DNA from: Piscicola geometra
Lineage: Eukaryota > Annelida > Clitellata > Hirudinida > Piscicolidae
Direction: 5' to 3'
NCBI GenBank assembly: GCA_943735955.1
Contig: OX030956.1
Span: forward strand, 13,761,219-13,825,218
Length of the DNA: 64,000 nt
A program made the translations under genes and the position numbers. The notes beneath the pieces are model-generated. The model had not been told where the DNA came from. It did not search any database and saw only the letters and a list, made by a program, of their open reading frames with translations. Shown one piece after another: positions 1-44,500 of the stretch (position 1 is the stretch's first letter; the number at the start of each line of letters is the position of its first letter).

Positions 1-500
1 GGTGCTCAAAAGTTGAAGACTGAATTTCTGTGTCCAATGGTGCAACCTGGAATCCAGAGTTAGCCACGACTGCAACTCCCCCGTGGTTTGTATGCAGCGT
101 GTTTACTGTATTGGAGAGTCTAGGCCTTGATCTTTCGACCACTACCAAGCCCTCCTGCCGCAGTCGGCTGATACAGACTGGCTCAGGATCATGCCAAGTT
201 TTAACCAGAAACAGTCCATCTATCTTGTACTCTTTCATGGTCTCCAAAACATCATCCACCTTATTGTGGAGAGACCTAGTGTTGAGTAGGCCCAGCGCGA
301 CTGAAGGCCCACTCTTCTGACATTTGTGCCGATCAACTTTCTCATGGACAACTGGCTCATGGCTTTTAAGAGCGTGCCGGCTTTGGCGTTCCTTTACAAG
401 TTTTCCGCCTCGTCTGCCAGGATAATGCCAATGCTGGCGGTGTCTTGCCAATCCTCGTCTGTTGATGGTCGCTCTGGCCTCTGCATTAAGCTCCCCATTA
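1..500 (-). mobile_element. Non-LTR retrotransposon (LINE) endonuclease fragment
   Basis: Read on the minus strand, about 160 codons are open from roughly 497 down to the window edge. They resemble the N-terminal half of an APE-type endonuclease. I see the motif LGLLNTRSLHNK (near 290-255), then LFLVKTWH in place of the usual ALTETWH, and finally HGGVAVV near 85-65. These are the order and spacing of the first conserved blocks of LINE endonucleases (family knowledge). The element runs off the left edge, so reverse transcriptase and the ends are not visible here. It is a fragment of unknown clade, probably an old copy. Confidence 0.7.
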
Positions 501-1111
501 TTGTTATTATTAAATTGTAAAAAGAATTCTTTTGAATAAATTTTCATAGGATAGAACAATAATAATAATATAGTTTAGAGACTAAAAAGATCAGTGTTAT
601 GTTAGGACATTTGTTAGAACAATTAATATAATGAGATAAAGAAAAGTTATAATTAAATAGGTTTTAATCAACTCACCGGTCTTTGATTGACCCAATATAT
701 GGTTAAATTTAGATATTTTTATATTCTTTTATTTATTTACATTATATATATATTTTCCAATTATTTTATCAACGACTAAAGAAAACGTTCCACAAATCCT
801 TTTATTATTTTTTTACAAATCTATTCATCAGTTCTTTTTATTAAAAAAATAATGTGCACAGATTTGCATCCTTATGCCTATGTCCCAATAAAATAGTGAA
901 ATTGCTTTCAATAGTGTCAAATGTAATAATAAATTAATAATCTGGTTTTTTACATTCATCATATTATAGAAGTATATATAAATGTCAAGTCACTAAAAAG
1001 TTGAATATCAATATAACATAAATATGAAGCATAACTAACTAAGTAGACCAAGATTAAATCTGTATTCATTTTGTTGATGAAACTCTAATGATAAAGAAAC
1101 AATTTATTGCG
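501..1111. other. AT-rich sequence without recognised features
   Basis: This stretch is strongly AT-rich and has stops in all frames. I found no splice-flanked exon, tandem repeat or transposon end in it. Confidence 0.5.
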
Positions 1112-1552
1112 CTATATATTTGTATATAACTTTGCCAAATGTAAAGCAATTTTCAAAATTTTCACTATTTGATTCAAAAATGAATAAGAAACATGATTTA
1201 GGAAAAAATTATTTTGACCCTTTTAATATGTAATACATTTATCTTGTGAAACTGAAACAAAGATGAAAATATCGAAAAATGTCATGTAAAAAACATGGGA
1301 AAAAAAGTAATAACAAATGTCAATTTTTTTATAGAAATTAAAAGTGTAAATTTTTCATAACATTTCAATGTGTTTTACGCTATTTTCCCACTTTTTTTTA
1401 GTTTCACTAGGTGAAGATAATGCATATTGAAGTAATCTAAATAAATGTTATAACATCTTGTTTTCCATTCATTTTTGAATCAAATAGTTTAAAAATTACA
1501 AATCGATTTAAATTTCCAAAGTTATAAAGAAATATACAATGGATACATTTTT
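1112..1552. repeat. Diverged long inverted repeat (foldback or MITE-like)
   Basis: The left arm (about 1120-1300) is an imperfect reverse complement of the right arm (about 1375-1545). Both arms carry TATAACTTTG near the outside, then CTATTTGATTCAAAAATGAAT, then a GTGAAACT block, in mirrored order. A hairpin-like non-autonomous DNA transposon is the simplest reading. I could not define a target-site duplication, so the ends are approximate. Confidence 0.5.
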
Positions 1553-1617
1553 TTGGCCCACAGTGAATATTCAGATAACATTAAATGCCTGTCCTTCTAC
1601 CCTCTCCCCACAGCTCG

Positions 1618-2098
1618 CTAACTCCAATTTTTAAAAAGACCCCTTCGAATGTCTGTCTGACTGGCAAATTTTTCTGCTAGCGTTTTAAAATCCAGACTGT
1701 CAAGTATATCCTGATGTGCATGACAAACGGCCAGTGAATTCAAGCGAGGCTTTGTCATAGGTGCACGCAACCAAGTCTTAAGACGCCGCAAAGCACTAAA
1801 AGATCTTTCTGCAGTACATGCCGTTGTTGGACACACAAGCATCAACCTGATCAATTTATCAACAGATGTCTGACTTCCGGGATCATAGCTTTTATTATTT
1901 TTTTGCGCTTGTAATAAAGTTCTGTATTAATTCTGGTCTTTAAACAGAAGCTACCAGTTGCATTTAGCTCACGATACTGCTTGCAAATATCATGGTTCAG
2001 TTAGCAACATTGTCTCCAGCTGCAAGTATGAACGCAAACCAGGAGAATCTCGATTGAACCTTTCTGTGAGCTGCATGATTGCAATGTCTATGACAGCG
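1618..2098 (-). pseudogene. hAT transposase C-terminal fragment (ZMYM1/THAP0-like), degraded
   Basis: On the minus strand, 1854-1618 encodes the hAT dimerisation signature, including CPTTACTAERSFSALRRLKTW, followed by RLNSLAVCHAH. Upstream (about 2098-1990) another frame reads MQLTERFNRDSPGLRSYL, typical of the region before the dimerisation domain in ZMYM1- and THAP0-like hAT proteins. Stops and frame changes lie between the two pieces. It is a dead copy. No terminal repeats were found. Confidence 0.75.
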
Positions 2099-2227
2099 GA
2101 ATATGCTGCTCGATAATGTTCCTCTCACAATGTATTACTGTATAAACATTCACTTTTATGCCATGGGTGACGATTATACTCATATCAAAATAAAAAAAAT
2201 TAAATAAAAAAATTGAAAAAAGATGGA

Positions 2228-2775
2228 CCCCCCCCCCCAGTAAAAAAAAGTGGGGGGGGGGTCCTGACCATGGTACTAAGTGTGTAAAATAGGAGTATGT
2301 GTTTTTTATGATAAGTTTGTGAAAAAGAATATAGGTTTTAAAGATATATAACTGATTGATTGTTAAAATTTGAGCTGCAAGATACAGATGAGATATGTGG
2401 TCATAAGAGTGTAACTTAAACAAGACTCTAAGAAAATTATTTTTTATAACATTTAAAGGATGTACATGAGTTTTGCAAGCAAGCCCCCATATAGGGAGAC
2501 AATAGGTCAAGTAAGGTAGAATTAAAGTAGAATAGAGTAACTTAATTATATGAGATGGTAAATTGTGTTTAAGTTTATGTAAAATACCAATATTTTTTGA
2601 AAGTTTTTTTTATATATACGTGATATGTTCATTCCAAGAAAGATTACTGGTTTTATAAATACCTAAGAATTTTGTATAATTGACTCTCTGTATAATATTA
2701 GAATAAATTGTAAGTATATAATTAATAATGTTTGTTTTTATTTTAGGCCCAAAAAGTCTAATGTACACTCAACCT
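2228..2775 (-). mobile_element. LINE reverse-transcriptase C-terminal fragment
   Basis: The minus strand encodes the end of a non-LTR polymerase. From about 2680 it reads YTKFLGIYKTSNLSWNEHI, then after a stop and frame change LPYLTYCLPIWG and HLYLAAQILTINQLYIF. This matches the conserved C-terminal region of LINE ORF2 (LG....SNLSW..HI, then P.L.Y....WG). Frameshifts show it is inactive. It may belong to the same family as the endonuclease fragment at 1-500, but sequence in hand cannot prove that. The far end has a C11/A8/G11 hairpin. Confidence 0.7.
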
Positions 2776-3227
2776 CAAATTTCATTTTGCCGCGAAAAAT
2801 GAGCCTCTTGACATCTTAACTGAGCATTAATTGAAACTTGTCATGTACCTTGGTTCTGAGTTTTGGACCCGTACGATGATCGTTTTTGATTTGCCAAACA
2901 TGTCATTAATAAGCGTGAGTGAATGAAAAGCATGAGGGATTTAGAAAAAGGGTGGAACGTTCATTTCGGATGTGTCAACAAAGTTCTAGGCTTGTAATGA
3001 CTGAATGAATGAATACGTGGAGGGAGAAAACCGCTTGAGAGATCGTTTAGCAAAACGCATTTCAGTTTATTCTGGATTTTTCAAAAACATACAAAGCAGT
3101 TTGAAGTTTTTTAAATTGAGAAAGAGCTCGAGCAAACAGTGAATGATGAACGAAAAAGTGTTCTAGTTATGGCACACGCCTCAAGGTAGGAGAGCAGATA
3201 TTGCAAAGTTTGAGGCTTGCGAAATAT

Positions 3228-3418
3228 ATATGAACGGGTAGCTGAGTCGGCAACGACTCTTGGCTTTGACCAATAATGAAAGGTCCTAGGTTCAAGTGCA
3301 ACCAATGCCCTAGTAACCCAAAGGCGCAAATGCAGCCTAAGTGGCCTAGAAGCTTGTTCGGGTTATACGCCACTATAATAATGCTCGTCATTTTAATATT
3401 ATTATTATTATTATTAAG
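3228..3418 (+). mobile_element. tRNA-derived SINE, near full length
   Basis: There is a perfect RNA polymerase III A box, TAGCTGAGTCGG, at 3239-3250. A good B box, GGTTCAAGTGC, follows at 3289-3299, with 38 bases between them, as in tRNA genes. A unique body follows, then a 3' segment with GGGTTATACGCCAC and a terminal (ATT)n run. The same 3' segment recurs near 8260-8335 (+), 13245-13345 (-) and 25015-25153 (-), so it is a dispersed family. It is not a functional tRNA, because no acceptor stem closes. Confidence 0.75.
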
Positions 3419-3911
3419 TTGACTATCTCAGCGAGGAAACAAGCCACTCATGCCACTGAGCCTCTCTAGTCCCTCTTGACACTCTTATCTCAAGTTTCGA
3501 ATCAGAACTTAATATAGAACGCAGCAAGTTTATAAAAGTAATTGTATTTACAAGCACTCTTTTGCACCATAAAACTTTTTGTTTTCAAGCCAATAAAATT
3601 AATAGTATGTAGGTGCCTTTATATACCTTTTCCGTTACATGTTAACCAGGATTTCTAGTTTCTTTTTCATTTCGGAAACTACTTTTGAAGCTCCACCAAT
3701 CGATTCAGTCACTTGAAGCAAGTTTGTTCCGGGCATTTATATTTTCGCAAATACCTATTTGGTTTATCTAGCTTCTGTGTTGAAGCTATAATGGCTATTT
3801 GGTGTTTGTCGTGAGTAACAAGATTTTACAAATTGAAATATTCTTTTATTAAACCTTTGCCACCGAACCCACCTTCCAGCAAAGCATTAACCTTTACAGT
3901 TACTATTCTGC

Positions 3912-4336
3912 ACAACGACAACACATCACTGCACAACACACCACCACAACACACCACCACACAACACACCATCACACAACACACCACCACACAACACACC
4001 ACCATACAACATCACCATACAACACACTACTGCACAACACACCACCACACAACACACCACCACACAACACACCACCACACAACACACCACCACACAACAC
4101 ACCACCACACAACACAACACACCACCACACAACACACCACCACACAACACACCATCACACAACACACCACCACACAACACACCACCACACAACACACCAC
4201 CACACAACACACCACCACACAACACACCACTACCACCGCCACAAAACCCAACACACACCACAAAACACACCCCCATGAAACACACTAATGCACACAACAC
4301 CACACAACACCATATAACACCACCCACACAACACAC
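3912..4336 (+). repeat. Minisatellite, 15-bp CAACACACCACCACA unit
   Basis: About 27 copies of a CA-rich unit with small variants end just before the splice acceptor of the first visible SLC6 exon (CAG at 4341-4343). Open frames over it (Thr-His or Cys-Val strings) come from the repeat. Confidence 0.9.
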
Positions 4337-4343
4337 ATAACAG

Positions 4344-15190
<10,847 letters not shown>

Positions 15191-16702
15191 TTTGTCTTTC
15201 TCTAGGTAGTTTACAGTGTTTCATTTATATAGGAACATTAACGGTCTCTGAACGCTCAGAGAATTATGTTTCAGATTGTAGTAAATATTTTTTGGAAATG
15301 AGTTTCTTTAAATTGTGATTGCAAATCTCGGTAGTACGGACACTTTGTTTTCAATTTCTATCCTTTTCTCCACCTTCTCCACTTCTTAAAACCACTTTCA
15401 AATATTTTTTAAGCGTTTTCTGTATTTTTATTCAAGCTTCCTTGTGTTCATGGCGTCAAAATACCTCGGCCATTTAAGAACATATTTTCACACACACATG
15501 TATACACACACACACATAAACACACATACACCAAAAAACAAGTCCAAAGAAAGCCAACAACTGTGAATTTGCCTTAGAATCGTAACTTCAATTTGTTGAA
15601 TGTACTGTATTAGAAACATGGTTGTAGCTAGCGATTGTTGATATGGCAATATTTGAACATAGAACTTTCATTCCTTACCGCCACTGCATGACAGTCAGGC
15701 TGATTGACTGCATGGACTGCTTTCATGTCAGCGCTAGGGCAGTTGCACAGCCTTTCGTGGACTTCAAATACATTTATACCTTCTGTCCAGAACACTAAAT
15801 GTTGTAGAGTACAAAACATTTTTTAACAGTATTATAAGTTTTTTTAAAGTCTAAAAGACTTTTATCGTTTGTACAAGTGTAACAATACACGAATCTTCAA
15901 GGGAATTGAGGTGTAAAGGGTGACCAATGAATGCCACAATGAAGATGGGGTTGGGGAGTTTAATGCTGCATTCGAGGTGCATTCGAGGTGCTGCAGAGAG
16001 GGTGAGTTGTAATGCCTTGGCGTGTGTGCATATGCTTGAGATGATGGAGTTATACTAGTGAGTGGCATGCATGGATGAGTGGGTGTGGGAGGGGAGGTTT
16101 GAGGTATGCATGAGAAATCTACAGAACTACAATGTCTTTGTAAGGCATGCTGGAAGAGAAGCTGTAAGTGACTAAAGCGACAAGATGAGTGAGTAAATGA
16201 ATATGTATAATGAAGTCATTTAAAATTCAAATGAGTGAGGTAATAAATATGTATAATGAAGTCATTTAAAATTCAAATGAATGGGGTAATGAATATGTAT
16301 AATGAATTGTTTGTAATTTAAAATTCAAATATCTAAAAGAGGAATTCTTCAAATGCTTTAAAACGTTTTCAAGGCACGATTTCATAAAATAAATTCAATT
16401 CGTCAAAAAAGACTCGACTAAGTATTTGATCCGCACAACATGACAGACGTTCAAAAAAGCCGTCGTCGAAAAGTTACTTTGAAAAATCGTGTATGTATAT
16501 AATGCAGCTGAGACAACAAAGTCAATGTATATCGAGAAACGTAGCGATGATATAAGTAACGATATAAGCAACGATACATGAAAAGGTATAACGAAACATA
16601 CAAGGAGAGATACAAATAGAGTTTTCGTTGTGGAGAGAGATTGATAGATGACAACCTTGACTTGAAAGAAAGGCAAGGTCATGAGGGATGATGAGGTAGG
16701 CC
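15191..16702. other. Intergenic region between convergent SLC6 and FARP 3' ends
   Basis: No exon is evident. It should hold both 3' UTRs. A roughly 45-bp unit with AATGAATATGTATAATGAAG is tandemly repeated near 16190-16330, and AATAAA motifs occur there on the plus strand. There is a short CA-rich patch at 15488-15532. Confidence 0.5.
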
Positions 16703-39084
<22,382 letters not shown>

Positions 39085-41522
39085 GCTTTCCTTAGATTTT
39101 ATCTCGTCTGCTAACGATCACTTTGCAGTTAACTCCATTTTGGTTATAAATAATTCATTAGATTTTAACCGTACTTCTTCCATTTTTATAAAGAAAATTT
39201 ACAATACGTGTATTTATATACAAATTTTAGATATATATTTGATATGCAAACTTATTAGATAACAAAATTACTATAGTTATAAATTAGAGACATGAAAAGT
39301 AGCAGTGCGATGAATTAATGAAACGCAAAATTTTGTTCAGTGAAACTTACGCAGAAATTAAAAATTTAAATTATCTCACAAATCTCGATATTTGTATCAA
39401 TTTTTAAAATTATTTAAAACTAAATTAAATATAAATTATTAAATTATTTCAGTTTTTCAATGCACAGAAAAATGCAAATTTGTCTAAACATTTTTTAGGC
39501 AAGGATTTTGACTTAATCGGTAGAGCCAATTTACTCCGACTAAAGTATAACATTTCTATAATTTGTTCCTATTTATGATATAACACCATTTCGGAAATAT
39601 TTCTACATTATGAGTTATGAAGAAGGCTGGGTTTAGAATTTGAATAGAGTCATTGAGATACATAAAATCTAAAAAACCAATTACAAATAAGTAAAGAATA
39701 TCAAAAAAGATTATGAAAGACATCATCGAAGTAAATGAATCAGCGTGCTTCATGAAGATGTGAGTGATGTATCGTTATTAGGCTGTATAAATAGGACAGA
39801 TGGGAACCTAGATCAAACTTTGTTTCTGAGCTTTTGAAAACATCAGCTGGTCGGTTGAACAATACCATAACAGAATCACCATGCAAATGTTATAACAAGA
39901 TAACCCTGTACCGAAGTAACAGTCCAAAAGAATCCTAGAAATGCGATAAAAGGTTTTATTTTTTTACTTGAAATTATTAATTTAGAATTCATAATTTCCA
40001 AGCTGCAGCTTTTGAATCAATTTTATTATTTCAAATTTACAAATTCAACAAGTTACACCAGTACAGAAGTTTTAGCTCATTTCTATCTAGGCATCTGCCA
40101 ATATGTGTGCCTATTTTCAACTAAATTCATAAATTCGAATTTCAATTTCATGAATATCTTTGCCTTTACAGTCTTCATGAGTTCTTCGAAGCTTGCGAGA
40201 TCTGACACAACGGAAGCCCCAAGTCAGTTCAGTCAATCCATCATGATTTTTATAGCGCCCTTTACGAAGTGAACAAAAGTTTCCATTCACTAATCAATCA
40301 ATAAAGATTTTCTTGCTCACAAATTTAGTTCTCGTGTCATCTGAATCAATCTGAACTGAGTCCTAAGGCATAATCTTGAGATCTAGCAAGAATAATCTGA
40401 TGAAAATTAATTAGAAGTTCATTTCATATGACTCGGTCTAAGAGTAGATGCATAATTTTCCCACAACTACTTATTTTTCCCGCTCTATCTCTCCCATCTC
40501 ATTTGAGCCAAGGGCTGGAATCATTCTGGTAATTTCGTTATCTTAATTATGACTTTGCAATTCTGATAGCTCTTTGAGACTCCATCATGGCAGATTAGCT
40601 TACGAGCCATCACAAACAAATTCTATCTTCCTACCTTACAAAAGTAATGGCTTTCGAGTGGCCATTTATAGCACCGGAGTATTCTGCTCATCCGAGTACT
40701 CCAGAATTATTAATAGATGCGTGATGTGGGTTGTTTTTTCCTGCAATCAGCTCTATCCACTTACGAATAAAACCGATGAGCATTAAAAAACCAAAAAACA
40801 TAAATAATAATTTCTAAAAATGGCGTTAAAAATCCAAAAATCATATGGGAGATAAGTGAGGAAATCATGTTTGATTGAGCTCTAATTATACTCATAATTT
40901 AATTGCCGAATTAGCATCTCCCTTAATAAGGACCACGTATTGAGATAAGGCGTTCAAAATGATGGATGGCATTGATGCATAAAGTGGTCTACAAAAAGGG
41001 AGACTGGAGGGAGAATGAATTGGTTCTAGCGAGACAATGTAGGAGGAACAAACTTGCGAAGAATGTTTTCAGACTTACATTTCATATTTCCGATTTCTCG
41101 AAATGCATTATCTCTTATTATCTCTTTCTTAGATTCCTCCTTAAATTGAATGGAACTGTTATGCACTGCATTCCAGGGGATCCAGCACTCTTTTTGTTAT
41201 TGTTTTTGTTGTTGGTGCATCTTCGAAGATGGATTTAAAAACATCGATGAGTCAGCTCCGGGAAGGCATTATCTACCTTTCTGCCTCTTCTTCGTTCCGT
41301 TATCATTGCTGCTTGTTCATCGTTATGCACTGCTCCACCAATCGATCATTGCTCTGTTTGTACATTGCGGGTTGGTAACGAGACGTTTTGTGGGTGTTCA
41401 ATGTTCTGAGCTTGCGCTGGAAAGTGACATCTGCTTTGACAACAGAATCTGTTTCCATCCAAACTCCACTCATTCCTTCCTCACTCACCACCAATCGATC
41501 AGAGTGGGATGGTGTGAGAAGG
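39085..41522. promoter_or_regulatory. Divergent intergenic region between FARP and the TPR-like gene
   Basis: This 2.4-kb AT-rich stretch separates two genes transcribed away from each other, so it should contain both promoters and 5' UTRs. I see no clear TATA box with a start signal, no repeat array and no conserved exon. The TPR-like reading frame is open back to about 41388 without another ATG. The assignment rests on gene orientation only. Confidence 0.45.
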
Positions 41523-44500
41523 ATGGAGGAAGGGATGGCATTTTTGGATGGTCTGAGACTGCAAGAAGCTGAAAAAGTGTTTGTGGAAGGTCTCAAGCAG
41601 CTGTGGAAGCAACAACAACTACTAAGACAACAACCAACAACAACAAAACTTGTTTACTCGCAACAATCATCAAATCAACAACGACAGCACCAACTGCAGA
41701 GCCTGGCATGGCAGGAAATACAGTGTTTGGTAGGCGTAGCTGAGAGCAGGGTGCATGCATTCAGACTGGGTAGGTACTTGCAGGGAGACTTCTGGCTCCA
41801 GTGTTTCATCTACCCTCTACTCCTCCTCCAAGCCGCCTTGCAGCGTTGTGAAGCTCTTGTGCAGGTCAGTGGAGAGACTGGAGTTGAAGCAGGACAGAAG
41901 GCCAGCAAGATCACCTACCAGATCAAGGAAATCGAAGATAACTTCGTAAAAGGCTTTGTCAAGAAGGTGTTTGGGCGTGATGATGTCAGTAAGGAGGTTC
42001 GAGACCACTGCAAGGAGTTGAGTGCTGTGACTGGTGTTGCCTTTGTTGAGTGGCTGCTGGAAGAATGCAGGAGCTTTGAAGTGGGTGTGTGCTTGAGAGG
42101 AGTGGATGGTGATGGTGATGAGGAACATAAGCAAAAAATTGAATTAAGTGCTCTGAAAGATGCTCAAAATAAAAACAGTAACACAAACCGCACCCGCCCA
42201 AGAGCCCCTTCACAACCACCCTTTCGCAACTACAAAAAGAGCAACGAAAACTTCAAATACGGAAACAACAACATCATCAAAAACAACAACAAAAACGACA
42301 TTGAACAACAATTGAAGCAATCAGCTGATCGCATTTTGAATTTCAAGAAGTTTCACGAGAGCCTTCAAGTCTTCGTGAGGGAAGTCTCAAGCGAGGTCGG
42401 GTGCTTCAGACTGTCATTAACTTGACTAAATACATTTTAATTGAATTAAATTACTTTTTACAAAAGTAAAAAATATATATAATTGATATTTATTACTTAA
42501 CATTTAAAAAATACATTTTCTGAACATTCCGCCGATACAGATGAGGGGATGTTACACGGGTCTTTCGAAGCTGCCGAAGGAAGTGATGCAACAGAGGCTG
42601 GTTTCAGAGATCGCGCTGAGGTGCTGGGGGAGAGTGACAACTTGAACGGGATAGTACCCAAACCTTCAAGGAAAATAATATTTTTAATAAGTAAATAAGT
42701 TGGATTTGAGTGCTTGTGGTGGTATTAAATTAATAATAAATGGTGTAAGAGGCGTTTGAGGTTTCTAAGTCAGTACAGCATTTATGAAGTTTTCACTTGT
42801 TTGCCACTATATCCTCGCAGACTGACTCCTGGCTCGATCAGTGCAGAAGACTATATCAATGTGTTCGAAACTGCCCTGTTGCCTGACAAGCAAGATGGCC
42901 ACCTTGGTGACGTCACTAATGAGGATGGGGAGGGGAGATCTGAAGAAGGTGTGGATGATGCTCAAGAACTTGATAAAGAGTTAATTGAGCTGGTGGAAGA
43001 GAAGATGAAATGCTTGAAAGAGGAAGATGAAGAATGGAGTGGAGTTTTGTATGAAAGCGGAAGTGAACAGAAAGAAGATGATGATGATCCAGACAATGAT
43101 GATGATGATGATGATGATGTTTATCGTCTTAAAAGCTTTGATTTGTTGGAAAAAAATCAATTGGATACTGAGTGTAGCTGCTGCAGCCGACAACACCAAC
43201 AAGAAAACACGCAAGAACACGTTCAACAAAACATTGAATCAACACCACTCCACACAACAACATCACTTGAATTATTGCAACACCAACAACCACCACAACA
43301 AAATCTAAATTCCCCAAAGCCTCCCAAACATCTGTGCAGTTCATGCTTGAATTCTTTATGTAGATTCGATGCAAGCAGACACAACTTTTACAGCAGAAAT
43401 AACAGAATTATTTTGATTTGGAGTAGTGATGGTAACGAAAGGGACGCATTGACCTGTAATCTTCCAAGCAGTCATAACCGAACCAACAGAAACTCATTCC
43501 TCGATGACCTGAAAGAGTCTCCAAACATTTCCAACGGGAAGCAGGCTCTTTCCATGGCTGCCATGAGTGACAGTGGCGTGAGGGACCATTGTATAAAGTT
43601 TAATGGAATCGATTCCAAGAAAGTTGTCTCTGAAAAGTTTGATGATCCCTGTTGTGACGCAAGCAAGAGAAACAACGCTTGTTCAGAGTTTCTAATAGCG
43701 CCCACGATGCAGGAAGTCTTGCTGGGTCTGCTGATGAGGGCATCAGACTTCGAAGCAGACAGGAAACGCTTGCAAAGGTCGGTAGTTCTGCTGCAGATGA
43801 TGGATTCTCTTGTTGGTGGCAGAATGGCAGATGAGAGAGTTGGTGGGGAAAGAACAAGGGAGAGAGTGGTTGGTGGGAAAGTGGTGAAGTTGATGTGGAA
43901 GAAGCTGGGAGAAAGACTTGCTTTGCAGGGAAAGGTGGCTTTGGGCTGTAGTTACTTAGAAGCGTGTTTGTCTAAGAATATATGCAACAGTGGAGATGAT
44001 GAAGATGCGAGTGGAAAGAAAAAGGCGAGTGGTGAGATGGCTGTGCTGCACCAGAAACTGGCTGCAGCTTGTCTGGGCAGGCAGGTGATGCAGGAGTCGT
44101 TGATGGCGAAACTCATGCTGCTGACCAAACAGGAGATCATCCGAAGGCAACAGAACATGGAAAAAAATAACGAAGGCACAAATCATAGTTTTACAAACAA
44201 ACTCTTAGGAAACTTTTTCGAAGATAAAAAACTAGACGAAAATGAAGAAGAGGAAGAAGAAGAGGAAGAAGAGAATGGTGGAAGAAGTGACACATACCTG
44301 GTGTGTCTGCATGAAGCCATCAACCATTTGAGCACTGCCACCACCTTCCTGAGTCATCAAGAAGTGAAGTTGGAAACGTGGTGTGACGTCATGGTGAGAC
44401 TGGCAGACTGTCACGTGATGGCAGGACAGCTGGAACTGGCTGAGAAATGCTACGACCAGGTTGTCAGTCAGTCAAACAATCAATTAAATTTATATAGCGC

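Noticed and set aside
3231..3305. Functional tRNA gene
   Set aside because: A and B boxes are present, but no closed acceptor stem is seen and the sequence continues into a dispersed SINE tail.
41523..42395. Similarity of the N-terminal region to HAP40/F8A-type repeat proteins
   Set aside because: Only general TPR helix spacing agrees; no diagnostic motif is shared.
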